Source: Halostella pelagica
GTDB lineage: Archaea; Halobacteriota; Halobacteria; Halobacteriales; Natronoarchaeaceae
NCBI GenBank assembly: GCA_005954745.1
Contig: CP040678.1
Coordinates: forward strand, 2,356,001-2,420,000
Direction of reading: 5' to 3'
Length of the DNA stretch: 64,000 nucleotides
Notes under the pieces: model-generated
Databases searched by the model: none
Seen by the model: the letters and a program-made list of their open reading frames with translations, nothing else
Told to the model about the DNA's origin: nothing
Shown: positions 8,123-17,124 of the stretch, piece by piece
Position numbering within the stretch: the stretch's first letter is position 1
How the letters are laid out: each line of letters begins with the position of its first letter
Program-made: the position numbers and the translations under genes

Positions 8123-8365
8123 ATGAGGAATACCAGAGTCACCAGTCAGTTCGTTATCGGATTCGTCAGCGCGTTCCTCCTACTCGCAGGTATCGCCCTT
8201 CTGTCGCAGGCTGTTGCCTGGTTCAATATTAATCCGCAACCGCAGGCATTCCTCGAGTTCCTGAATACGCCGCTGTTCTCGCTCCTCGATATCTTCACTG
8301 TGCTGATCGGGCTGCTGCTACTCGGGGTGGTGGTGACCGCGCCTGTGTGGGGTCCGAAACCGTGA
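8123..8365 (+). CDS. Small two-TM membrane protein (80 aa)
   Basis: Two hydrophobic segments (about 9-31 and 52-75) with a short polar loop. The start codon lies at the right copy of the transposon target duplication, so before the insertion the gene followed the methyltransferase directly and probably belonged to the same operon. No family is recognised. Its stop overlaps a tiny GTG-started ORF. Confidence 0.55.
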   Translation: MRNTRVTSQFVIGFVSAFLLLAGIALLSQAVAWFNINPQPQAFLEFLNTPLFSLLDIFTVLIGLLLLGVVVTAPVWGPKP

Positions 8366-8433
8366 GTGATCATTACGTCGACGCTCTCCGGCGGGCGCTT
8401 GACGACGCAGGCGTTCCTCAGACCGACGATTAA
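8362..8433 (+). CDS. Possible 23-aa coupled micro-ORF
   Basis: GTG at 8362 overlaps the previous stop (GTGA). The frame encodes a short amphipathic acidic helix (DALRRALDDAG) before TAA at 8431-8433. It is typical of small coupled ORFs in haloviral operons but too short to be sure. It ends within the terminal bases of the convergent recombinase gene. Confidence 0.25.
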   Translation: MSDHYVDALRRALDDAGVPQTDD

Positions 8434-9089
8434 AGACCGTATAGCTCTGCCCGCTCGTTGACTGCTCGCCGCACTGTCCGCCGCGACGAATCGAGTTCCT
8501 GCGCTGCCTGTCGTTTGCTCATGTCACCGCGCGCAACTTGGTCGAGAACCGTCACGACGCGCTGGTAGTTGTCATCCTCGACGAGAGCGCCGTCGCGCTT
8601 CGCGAAACCAATCGGCGCTGGTCCGTGGCGATACTCGTCTGACTCTTGGCGAGCCTGAATCCCCTCGCGGATGTTCTGGCGCTTGATTCGGGCCTCCAGT
8701 TCACCGAACACGCCGAGTAGCTGGAACAGCGCGCGCTGGTACGGGTCCTCCTCGTCAGGGCGCATCACGAGGCCTTCCGAGACGATGTGGAGTTCGACGC
8801 CGTGATCACGGAGTCGGTCGGCCGTCCGTTCTAGGTCCGAGATCGAGCGCGCCACGCGTGTGACCTCGTGCGCGACAACCTCGTCCACCTCGCCGGCCTC
8901 GACGTCGTCCATCAGGCGCTGGTAGTCTTCACGAGCAGCGGTCGACGTGCCGGTGGCCTTGTCTCGATAGATGTCGAGATCGCCCAGGTCCGCGCCGAGT
9001 CGTTGCTCGGCGTATTCTTTTGTCGATGTCAGTTGCCGGTCGAGGTTCTGTTTCGCGGTCGAAACGCGGACGTAGCAGGCGGTGCTCAT
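8430..9089 (-). CDS. Serine recombinase (resolvase/invertase family, 219 aa)
   Basis: The N-terminal catalytic domain begins CYVRVSTAKQNLDRQL, with the nucleophile Ser in RVSTAKQ, the arginine-rich HEVTRVARSISDL, and the long helix that ends ...ARIKRQNIREGI. A C-terminal helix-turn-helix (MSKRQAAQELDSSRRTVRRA) binds DNA. I prefer the ATG at 9089; a GTG lies two codons upstream. Such small recombinases resolve plasmid multimers or invert segments (known). It marks the right end of the viral/plasmid module next to the CRISPR array. Confidence 0.9.
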   Translation of the reverse strand: MSTACYVRVSTAKQNLDRQLTSTKEYAEQRLGADLGDLDIYRDKATGTSTAAREDYQRLMDDVEAGEVDEVVAHEVTRVARSISDLERTADRLRDHGVELHIVSEGLVMRPDEEDPYQRALFQLLGVFGELEARIKRQNIREGIQARQESDEYRHGPAPIGFAKRDGALVEDDNYQRVVTVLDQVARGDMSKRQAAQELDSSRRTVRRAVNERAELYGL

Positions 9090-9255
9090 GCCCACCCGTT
9101 CGTTGTCTTAAAACCTAGTCTTTACGCCCAGTCTGGGCAGGCTCTACAGTCTCTGCCCTCCTGGTATCGTAGTTCTATACCTGTACGACAACATCTCATA
9201 TAGTACGGAATTCGATTGTGTTACGGCCGATCCCGTGACCACTCTCGACTGTGGC

Positions 9256-12200
9256 GCTTCAACCCTACAAAGGTCCGTCTGTAACACGGGATCGAAATCC
9301 TGGCCCGCGGATACCGTGACACTTCAATCCCACAAGGGTCCGTCTGTAACCTCATGACCGAGTTAACGATGGGGTCGGACGCGGGACTTCAATCCCACAA
9401 GGGTCCGTCTGTAACCACCTCCGGTCGTGTCCTTGCCCTCGGGTACGCGCAGACTTCAATCCCACAAGGGTCCGTCTGTAACTCCGTCGAATCAGCCATC
9501 GTCAGCGGCTTGCCGACACTTCAATCCCACAAGGGTCCGTCTGTAACATTGTCGTGCTCACACCATAATGGATGTTGGCATAACTTCAATCCCACAAGGG
9601 TCCGTCTGTAACCCCGCTGTGAGCCTTCCCGCTCGACAGCCCGTCACTTCAATCCCACAAGGGTCCGTCTGTAACCGTGGCCGACGTTCGTGTCCATCTG
9701 CACAACCCCGACGGACTTCAATCCCACAAGGGTCCGTCTGTAACCCAAGACGAGACGATCGCACCGCCTATCAAAATCACTTCAATCCCACAAGGGTCCG
9801 TCTGTAACCGATGACTGGCGCTGAGGGGTCCACGGACGGTACTACTTCAATCCCACAAGGGTCCGTCTGTAACCGTTGAAACTGCTTGGACGGTGACGCA
9901 CTTCGGGGATTAACTTCAATCCCACAAGGGTCCGTCTGTAACGCTTTGATGCCTCTGTCACAATCGCGTTCAAAGCGCCACTTCAATCCCACAAGGGTCC
10001 GTCTGTAACGGCCCCGAGCAGTCCCTCAACCCTGTTTTCGGTCTGACTTCAATCCCACAAGGGTCCGTCTGTAACCCGCGTCCCGGTCCCTTTTTGAGAT
10101 CCCCACAGTCCAGTAACTTCAATCCCACAAGGGTCCGTCTGTAACCTACGTCCGCTACATCGGGAGGGCCTCACGATGACGACTTCAATCCCACAAGGGT
10201 CCGTCTGTAACCCGGAAGGCCGATGTCGCCCGGCCGGTCACGCCGACACTTCAATCCCACAAGGGTCCGTCTGTAACCACGTTCTGCGTTGGTTCAGGAC
10301 GCTCTTGAGAAGACTTCAATCCCACAAGGGTCCGTCTGTAACTGTCGTTTAGGGGTCGGTTGAGGTCGGGCACCTCACTTCAATCCCACAAGGGTCCGTC
10401 TGTAACGCGTGGGCCTTCCGTGTCGATGGGGTCGGTCTCCTCACTTCAATCCCACAAGGGTCCGTCTGTAACGAGTATCGGAACGGTGTCAGAGACGGTG
10501 ATACGCTGACTTCAATCCCACAAGGGTCCGTCTGTAACCATAGCCCAGCGAGTTCAGCGCGTTCGTCCAGGCATCACTTCAATCCCACAAGGGTCCGTCT
10601 GTAACAACAACCTGCCCGGCAGTGACAGCCGCCGAAGCAGTACTTCAATCCCACAAGGGTCCGTCTGTAACTTTCCGAATGTCGTGTTGAGTGATCTCGG
10701 AGAATTTACTTCAATCCCACAAGGGTCCGTCTGTAACGTGCTGTCGCACTCGGGACAGGCCTCGGTCGGCGTACTTCAATCCCACAAGGGTCCGTCTGTA
10801 ACCCTGCCGCAGATTCCGTTCCTTGGTGTTCTTGACTTTACTTCAATCCCACAAGGGTCCGTCTGTAACTACTCCGAGGGCGAGGCGTACTTGGTCGACC
10901 CCACACTTCAATCCCACAAGGGTCCGTCTGTAACTGAAACCGTCAACGGCCAGACGTTCATCGACATCACTTCAATCCCACAAGGGTCCGTCTGTAACGC
11001 ATCTTGCTCCGCGTTGGGCCGGGATGCAAGTTGAACTTCAATCCCACAAGGGTCCGTCTGTAACCGGAGTATCAGGTCCCCCGACCGCCCGACGCGGGTC
11101 CACTTCAATCCCACAAGGGTCCGTCTGTAACGTTTGCGGACTCTCGACTCCATGGAACCGCGGAGGACTTCAATCCCACAAGGGTCCGTCTGTAACCGTT
11201 TGGTTTCAACAGTGACATCCCCCTTTGGCGGTTCACTTCAATCCCACAAGGGTCCGTCTGTAACAACGTGGTCACCTATCCCGAAGCGTCCCAGGTCGTA
11301 CTTCAATCCCACAAGGGTCCGTCTGTAACTCATGGAGTCGTCGCCGGGGTCGTTCCATGTGTGACTTCAATCCCACAAGGGTCCGTCTGTAACCGCCATC
11401 GAAGCCGTTGAGGACCGCGTGATAGCAATCACTTCAATCCCACAAGGGTCCGTCTGTAACGGTCCCATACCTGTGCCTGGTCATGCTCGTCAATCAACTT
11501 CAATCCCACAAGGGTCCGTCTGTAACCGTCAAACCCTGTAGTTGCGCCGCGTTGCCGTCTTTACTTCAATCCCACAAGGGTCCGTCTGTAACACGCCTCC
11601 ACGACCGCGACGCCGACCGTCTCTCCCGCACTTCAATCCCACAAGGGTCCGTCTGTAACGCTCTGCTCCTTCTGCGAGAGATTCGATTCGCACCCACTTC
11701 AATCCCACAAGGGTCCGTCTGTAACGTCGGCGCTCGACGGGATGTCGAGATACCCGTAGAGACTTCAATCCCACAAGGGTCCGTCTGTAACTGAATCGCA
11801 GTGAGTCTCTTCGTGTCGGCCTTCGTACTTCAATCCCACAAGGGTCCGTCTGTAACAAGTACCTCTCTCGACGCGTCAAGGCCGACGAGGGGACTTCAAT
11901 CCCACAAGGGTCCGTCTGTAACTGAGCATAACGCCCCTCCCGATATGCCCGTTGATACTTCAATCCCACAAGGGTCCGTCTGTAACTCTATGCATCGGAC
12001 AATAACGACGCGCTGTATCAGTTACTTCAATCCCACAAGGGTCCGTCTGTAACAAGCGCTCAAACGCCAGCACGGAGTCCGAATAGGGTTCACTTCAATC
12101 CCACAAGGGTCCGTCTGTAACAACGTCTCGGTTTCCTCGGTCCCGAGCAGGTCCCGACTTCAATCCCACAAGGGTCCGTCTGTAACGCAGTACGGCCAGC

Positions 12201-12320
12201 CAACCGACGCCGAGCAACGAGGTACTTCAATCCCACAAGGGTCCGTCTGTAACTTGCTGGATGAGTCCCTGCATGAGTTACCACGTGCTGACTTCAATCC
12301 CACAAGGGTCCGTCTGTAAC
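9256..12320 (-). CRISPR. CRISPR array 1: 47 repeats of 30 bp, 46 spacers
   Basis: In the transcribed (minus) sense the repeat starts GTTACAGACGGACCC and ends TTGTGGGATTGAAGT. Spacers are about 34-40 bp. All copies look identical except the one at 9256-9285, which has several changes; a decayed terminal repeat marks the leader-distal end, so the leader is at the high-coordinate side. The repeat is close to the known haloarchaeal type I-B repeat, so Cas6 cutting should leave the 8-nt handle ATTGAAGT. Spacers are not visibly repeated, which points to a large stored memory. Confidence 0.97.
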
Positions 12321-12424
12321 CATGGCTGATTTGAAAGCTATAACGGCTCTATCTCTCGAAATCACATCAAGATTTCCATCGACCACCAATAACCCCTCAA
12401 CCCCGGGGGGGTTGATGAAAGACT
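12321..12424 (-). promoter_or_regulatory. Leader of CRISPR array 1
   Basis: An AT-richer block between the last repeat and the cas2 remnant. Read on the minus strand it contains TTTCATCAACCCCCCCGGGG and, nearer the repeats, a run of A/T. A closely related block (TTCCATCAACCCCCTCGGG) stands at the same end of array 2, which supports leader identity and minus-strand transcription. Confidence 0.7.
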
Positions 12425-12598
12425 CTATAGAAATTGTTCATCTTTCATTGGGTCATCGCCAAACACGGGGCGCTCAACGTATTTCTCCGATGCTTCAGTG
12501 AGTTTCCCTTCCAACACCGAGTTCTGGACGCGAGTAAGATATCGCCGGAACCCTTTGAGGAACTTCGACGTTCGTTCAGGCTGTACGTCGTAGACAGA
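12425..12598 (-). pseudogene. cas2: cas2 remnant, start lost and centre deleted
   Basis: Read on the minus strand the frame gives 57 residues. It opens with VYDVQPERTSKFLKGFRRYL and LTRVQNSVLEGKLTEA, the typical haloarchaeal Cas2 beginning with the conserved Asp of the first strand. It then jumps to VERPVFGDDPMKDEQFL and a stop, the typical Cas2 end. About 30 middle residues are missing in frame, and no start codon remains; an in-frame stop lies just upstream (12599-12601). The position after cas3 and before the array leader is where cas2 belongs. It cannot encode a working Cas2. Confidence 0.88.
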
Positions 12599-12680
12599 TT
12601 ATTCGCGGCGACCTCAGTATAGACATCTTTCCGCCTAGTCCCAACCTCGAAGGCAAGCGGGCAGGATTCATAGGCCTATT
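12599..12680 (-). other. Deletion scar between cas3 and the cas2 remnant
   Basis: These 82 bp stand where cas4, cas1 and the start of cas2 would be expected. On the minus strand a short open stretch reads ESCPLAFEVGTRRKDVYTEV before AANNL; I do not recognise it as Cas4 or Cas1. It may be the end of a lost gene or foreign DNA brought in with the deletion. Confidence 0.5.
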
Positions 12681-15323
12681 TTAGACTTCTGAGTCTTCAG
12701 AAACCTCTTTTCGTCTCACGCCCTGTCCTGAAGTTACCGTGTATGAATCCGCTATGTCAGACACTCGTAGGGCCTTTAGGCTTTGATCGAGAGGCGGCTC
12801 ATTAACTGGAACAGAGACGACGGTCTCCTTCAGCTGTTGGAATGTCTCACGAGCATCGCCCCACTCCGCCGCCTCTTGCTGTCGCTTGTATGTATCATAG
12901 CACTTGACTTCTGAGTCGCTGACGAGCACGATAAAATCTCGCGTTGAATAGTCTGAACTCACTAATGATGCATTTCTGAGCTCCCGTCCTTTCGCGGAAT
13001 CGAATGCATCGACGAGATCATCGGCTCGCTTGCCGGTCTTTCGTTGCTGATGAAGATTTTCATAGTACCACTCTACTCCGCGAGTTATCATTGAAGCTTC
13101 CGTGAGTATCGTAGAATCAAGGTCTGCCTGCAGATTACAGAGTGCAGTTTGCGTAGGACGAAGAAGTGATCGCTCGCCATATATGAGCTGGCTTGGAATG
13201 TAGTTCTTCTCTGGGGGACTATCGAGACGCCAAACGGTGACTGATGCAACTGCCCCTTTGAATTGACGATTACATCGTCCTGCCGCTTGGACGATTGCGG
13301 GCAGTGGTGCGTAATCGCGGTAAAGGGAGTCGAAGCTTAGGTCTACACCTGCCTCGATGAGTTGTGTTGAAACAGTAATCGTAGGGACTGCGTCGAACGG
13401 CGTCGAAACGCCGGGGTCCAGAATCCGATTTAATGCACTGAGCAACGCACTTCGGTCCCTTGGACGGAGACGTGTTGTGAGCGTGGCGACGATACTATCG
13501 GCCTCTGGATGGGCCTGTGCGAGTCGAACGAGGTACTCGTCCGGGTCGAAAGCCTTGGATCCGATCTCACGAAGATACGGCAGTAATTCTGCCGCGAGAC
13601 TGATGCGAGACTCTGACGAAAGCGCTTCAGTAAGGGCTACTGCGCAACCGACAGTATTCACGACCGCAAGAGAGTTCGTTTCAGCTGTTAGTTCTCCGTC
13701 GATTTCTGCTGCGGCGTCCGTAATCGACAATGGATCTGGTCTATCTCCATTGAGGTGAGCGACCAAACTCTCGTGAAGATTGAATTCGACCCGCGGCACA
13801 TCGCCGATTAACTCGGTACACTCAGACTGGAGATTCACGAGTGGCGCCGGATCTGGGGCCTCCGGCAACCGTTCGAGAATCCGCGGTTGGGTCGCAGTCA
13901 TGAAGATAAGTGTTGCATTGTACTCTGAGGCGAGATGGCTGGTAAGCCGGCCAATGAGCGCCCACCAGTCAAGCGAGATCGCCTGTGGTTCGTCGACGAG
14001 AATGATACTGTCCTGTAATGCCGGTAACTTCGTCGACTGTACGTTTCGGGGTCCCGCCGCACTTTCAAAGAGCTGAGTAAATGTTGTGAGGACCAGCCCG
14101 GAACGCCACGACTCTGCGTGAAGTGTCTCTTGGCCTGAACTCGCAGTATCGGTGAAGTCGTCGTCTTCGTTGGGAACCGTGCGCGTGTCCGCTAAATGGT
14201 GGTGCTTGGTGTACGCAGCGTCCATCGGTGAAACGCCGAATACCTCCTGAATTTGTTCGTCGACCTGGTCGATGATGGAGGTGTACGGAAGAGCATAGAT
14301 AACCCGGCTATTCTGTTGTTTCGCAAGTTTAAGCGTAGCTCGGAGTCCAGTATATGTCTTCCCGAAGCCAGTGGGGAGGGTAAGCTTGAATACGCGGTCG
14401 CCGTCATTGTACCGATCGAGAAGCGTTCTTGTTGCTCGGCCGTTCGCTGCTGTCTGGATTGCGGCGAGTCGCTGGTCGACAGTCGCCTCTGACGATGGAA
14501 GCGCCTTCCACGGTGATTCAAGATACGAGGTGGCCTGTGTTCCATCGGGGAGTTGGGTTTCTGAGAGGCTTCGAATCTCCTGAGTAAGATTCGTTGCGAC
14601 CGGACGGGAGATGTCTGTCAAGGAGTCCAGATCGTTAACTGAGGTGAGGTTACTGGCATCAAACTTGTCGGCGGTGACGAGTGTCGACCACGCTCGGAGG
14701 ACACATCCATAGAACTCGGGGTTAGAAACGGCCGATTTCAGATTCGCAATCGTCTTTCGAGCGGTCGCAAGCCCATCTTTCGTGAGGTCGTTCCATCTGT
14801 ATTCGCCATCCGTAGCTTGTTGAAGAATGATGTCTGCAGCTGCGGCTGCAGTCTCGTCGATATTCGCAAACTGCTGTTCGGCGACATCGTACCGCCCATC
14901 GACGGCTGACTTGTATTGATAATAACTTCCGAGATCGGCCTGGACGTTCTGTAGTACCGAGTGGTGTTTTGCGACCGCATAGAAGCCCGCTGCTGTCGTT
15001 TCGGGAGAAAACCCACGGCGAGCTAGCACGACTGCCGAGACGAGACCACCGAATACTCCGTGATGCGTTAGTTCGGTCGACTCAGCGGCCATCCTGTTTT
15101 CAGTTGTGACGTAGGTCTGGAAGTATTCAGTGAGTTTCCCGATATCATGAGTCCACGCAAGCGTCTGCATGACGGCGTCCCAGTCGTCACCGTACGGCGT
15201 CTCTCCGGCGTTCTCAACGAGCGACTGGCTCACTCTTGCGACCCCACCGAGATGATTGTCGAGAGTCTGGTCTGGTCGAGCGTAGAACGTAGAAAGCGGT
15301 TCGCCGGAAGTCACAGGAAGCAA
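12681..15323 (-). CDS. cas3: Cas3 HD nuclease-helicase, type I-B (880 aa)
   Basis: Degrades target DNA after Cascade binding. The N-terminal HD domain has WTHDIGKL (His59-Asp60) and later AKHHS. The SF2 helicase has Walker A PTGFGKTYTG (~318), motif II DEPQ (~444), motif III MTATQPR, and motif VI QAAGRCNRQ (~640). Length and domain order match full-length single-chain Cas3. The start overlaps the cas5 end by 13 nt. It is the last intact gene of the cas operon and looks free of frameshifts. Confidence 0.95.
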   Translation of the reverse strand: MLPVTSGEPLSTFYARPDQTLDNHLGGVARVSQSLVENAGETPYGDDWDAVMQTLAWTHDIGKLTEYFQTYVTTENRMAAESTELTHHGVFGGLVSAVVLARRGFSPETTAAGFYAVAKHHSVLQNVQADLGSYYQYKSAVDGRYDVAEQQFANIDETAAAAADIILQQATDGEYRWNDLTKDGLATARKTIANLKSAVSNPEFYGCVLRAWSTLVTADKFDASNLTSVNDLDSLTDISRPVATNLTQEIRSLSETQLPDGTQATSYLESPWKALPSSEATVDQRLAAIQTAANGRATRTLLDRYNDGDRVFKLTLPTGFGKTYTGLRATLKLAKQQNSRVIYALPYTSIIDQVDEQIQEVFGVSPMDAAYTKHHHLADTRTVPNEDDDFTDTASSGQETLHAESWRSGLVLTTFTQLFESAAGPRNVQSTKLPALQDSIILVDEPQAISLDWWALIGRLTSHLASEYNATLIFMTATQPRILERLPEAPDPAPLVNLQSECTELIGDVPRVEFNLHESLVAHLNGDRPDPLSITDAAAEIDGELTAETNSLAVVNTVGCAVALTEALSSESRISLAAELLPYLREIGSKAFDPDEYLVRLAQAHPEADSIVATLTTRLRPRDRSALLSALNRILDPGVSTPFDAVPTITVSTQLIEAGVDLSFDSLYRDYAPLPAIVQAAGRCNRQFKGAVASVTVWRLDSPPEKNYIPSQLIYGERSLLRPTQTALCNLQADLDSTILTEASMITRGVEWYYENLHQQRKTGKRADDLVDAFDSAKGRELRNASLVSSDYSTRDFIVLVSDSEVKCYDTYKRQQEAAEWGDARETFQQLKETVVSVPVNEPPLDQSLKALRVSDIADSYTVTSGQGVRRKEVSEDSEV

Positions 15324-16075
15324 ACTGAGCGGTCGCCAACAGTCATTACCGGTGCGTCTGGAGCAGTTAGCGTCTCATCACCGGGCGCATACCCGTAGGA
15401 GACGAACCCAGTCGTCTGTCGGCCCCCCTCGTCGGCAACCATGTACGCTGGCGTCCGCTCCATCCGAAGTGGTGTCCCCGGCGTCGGGACAACATATTCC
15501 TCGGGAACCGTCGACGAGATGCTGTCCGTATCACCGCCGGCCTCCACTGTTGAACGGGTAACATCAGTAATATCGGCTAGACACTCTGATTTTCCGAGGA
15601 ACGGGGTGTACGTTGATCGACCCGTTTCGAGGAACTCGTAGAGCCGTTCGAACGTCTCCGTATCATTAAGGACCAGATCAATGCGATAGGCCGCGTCGAC
15701 GATGTACTCGAAGGTTCGCCGCTTCCGTTCCGTGGCGATGGTCTCTGGGTCAACGACCGTTTTCCCGGACACGCCGTCGGCGGTTTTGATATCGCCGGCC
15801 GTCGTCGGCAGCATCAGCATCGGGATGGACTGCGTCTCAAGCTCACACTGGGGTGAGATAGCGATAGCTGACGCGTCACGGGCGAATGTATCGTAATACG
15901 AGTCGCGTGGCTCTCCGAGAACGGCCGCGATGAGGCCAGCGGCAGTTGTCCGGGGTATCACCCGGTAAGTGAGTTTTTCAGTCGTCGTGTCGATGCGCCG
16001 GAAGTGCGCCCATGGCCCTTCGACCGTGAAAGACAGGCACTCCCGGCCGGCGACATCTATATTTGTGGTAGCCAT
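15311..16075 (-). CDS. cas5: Cas5, type I-B Cascade subunit (254 aa)
   Basis: Binds the crRNA 5' handle in Cascade. The N-terminal RAMP segment reads CLSFTVEGPWAHFRR and is followed by TYRVIPRTTAAGLIAAVLG, the Cas5h/Cas5b signature. The start shares one base with the cas7 stop region, so translation is coupled. Length is normal for haloarchaeal Cas5. Confidence 0.93.
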   Translation of the reverse strand: MATTNIDVAGRECLSFTVEGPWAHFRRIDTTTEKLTYRVIPRTTAAGLIAAVLGEPRDSYYDTFARDASAIAISPQCELETQSIPMLMLPTTAGDIKTADGVSGKTVVDPETIATERKRRTFEYIVDAAYRIDLVLNDTETFERLYEFLETGRSTYTPFLGKSECLADITDVTRSTVEAGGDTDSISSTVPEEYVVPTPGTPLRMERTPAYMVADEGGRQTTGFVSYGYAPGDETLTAPDAPVMTVGDRSVCFL

Positions 16076-17121
16076 CAGGCGTAGGGGTCGACCTCGTCGA
16101 CCATGTCGTCGCCGACGGCGTCCTCTAGGGCACTGACAAGATGATCCAGACCACCGGTCTCGTCGTTGGCCTCGACCGTGAGGTGACGGTCAGCGGTGAC
16201 CTTGACTGTCGCGATGTGATCGCTGTACTCGCTAAGATCGGTGAGCAGGTCGTCGATTCCAAGAACGACGTCCGTGATATTCCGGAGTTCCGTATCGGGA
16301 ACGTCTCCAGTGAGTTCTATTCCGTCATCGAGAGTCCCGATATGGAATGCGTCCGTCTCATACTCGACTCGGAGGTACAGTCGGGGTTGGTGGCCCATCT
16401 TCGAACGCGTTAACGTCTGGTTCTTCACGGCACGCCACAGCAGCGTGTCCAGTCGCTCAACGTCCGACTCGCTAAGGAGGGTATCATCAGCACCGACCTC
16501 GTTGACGATCCCGTGGAAGGGGATGAACGCGTACTGCAGTCGATTGTCGGTTGCGAACGTTCCCTGCTCGGCGTCTCCACCACTGGAGACGACTGTCGAG
16601 AGTTGCTTTGACTCACTCTTCTGGACGACCGTGTTCAGACTGCGCGCATGTGAAAACTGTACTGGACCGATAAACTGGCCCGGAAAACCCTCTCCCAGTT
16701 CGCTCTGGAAATTACTGCTGAACGAACACGTTGCACCGAAGTAACGCGCATCGGTTGCGTTCATTAGGAATGCGTCAGCGGCCTCACTGCCGCTCATATC
16801 GCCGAGGTCGTCCTCTTCCAAGCCGGTTACCTGTGTAAACAGGTCATCCCGGTCCAGCACGGCATCAGCATCGCTCTTCGTCGGGTTCTGGATGTACACT
16901 CCGAACCCGTCGTCATCAAGCTGATCGCGTAGATAGCGCTTGAGGCGAACGTCGGTGACGACAGCGGCGCCCGTCGTCTCGTCGATACGAGGCTTGTCGT
17001 TCGCTGAAAGCGGATTGCCGTTCGGATTAGTGTCTTCCGCGTCGTACGCGAAGACGATTTCAGAGCGGTTCGTCACAGTGTCAGTACCGTCGGTATCGGC
17101 GGTGGTAGAGTCAGTGGACAT
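16075..17121 (-). CDS. cas7: Cas7 (Csh2-like), Cascade backbone subunit (348 aa)
   Basis: Forms the crRNA-coating backbone. After an acidic N-terminus, EIVFAYDAEDTNPNGNPL is the hallmark start of the Cas7b/Csh2 family; VRLKRYLRDQL and GPVQFSHARSLN are further family segments. Three nucleotides separate it from cas8b. Length is normal and no defect is seen. Confidence 0.95.
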   Translation of the reverse strand: MSTDSTTADTDGTDTVTNRSEIVFAYDAEDTNPNGNPLSANDKPRIDETTGAAVVTDVRLKRYLRDQLDDDGFGVYIQNPTKSDADAVLDRDDLFTQVTGLEEDDLGDMSGSEAADAFLMNATDARYFGATCSFSSNFQSELGEGFPGQFIGPVQFSHARSLNTVVQKSESKQLSTVVSSGGDAEQGTFATDNRLQYAFIPFHGIVNEVGADDTLLSESDVERLDTLLWRAVKNQTLTRSKMGHQPRLYLRVEYETDAFHIGTLDDGIELTGDVPDTELRNITDVVLGIDDLLTDLSEYSDHIATVKVTADRHLTVEANDETGGLDHLVSALEDAVGDDMVDEVDPYA

Positions 17122-17124
17122 TGG

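Noticed and set aside
9354-12284. Many open frames inside the first CRISPR array on both strands
   Set aside because: They arise because the 30-bp repeat lacks stops in several frames and spacers vary; each contains the same translated repeat and has no gene-like start context.
12434-12622. Plus-strand 62-codon frame opposite the cas2 remnant
   Set aside because: It is the antisense of the cas2 fragment, which has clear family motifs on the minus strand.
12681-15323. Idea that cas3 is damaged because motif II reads DEPQ
   Set aside because: The acidic DE pair is kept, all other helicase motifs and the HD residues are present, and I see no frameshift.
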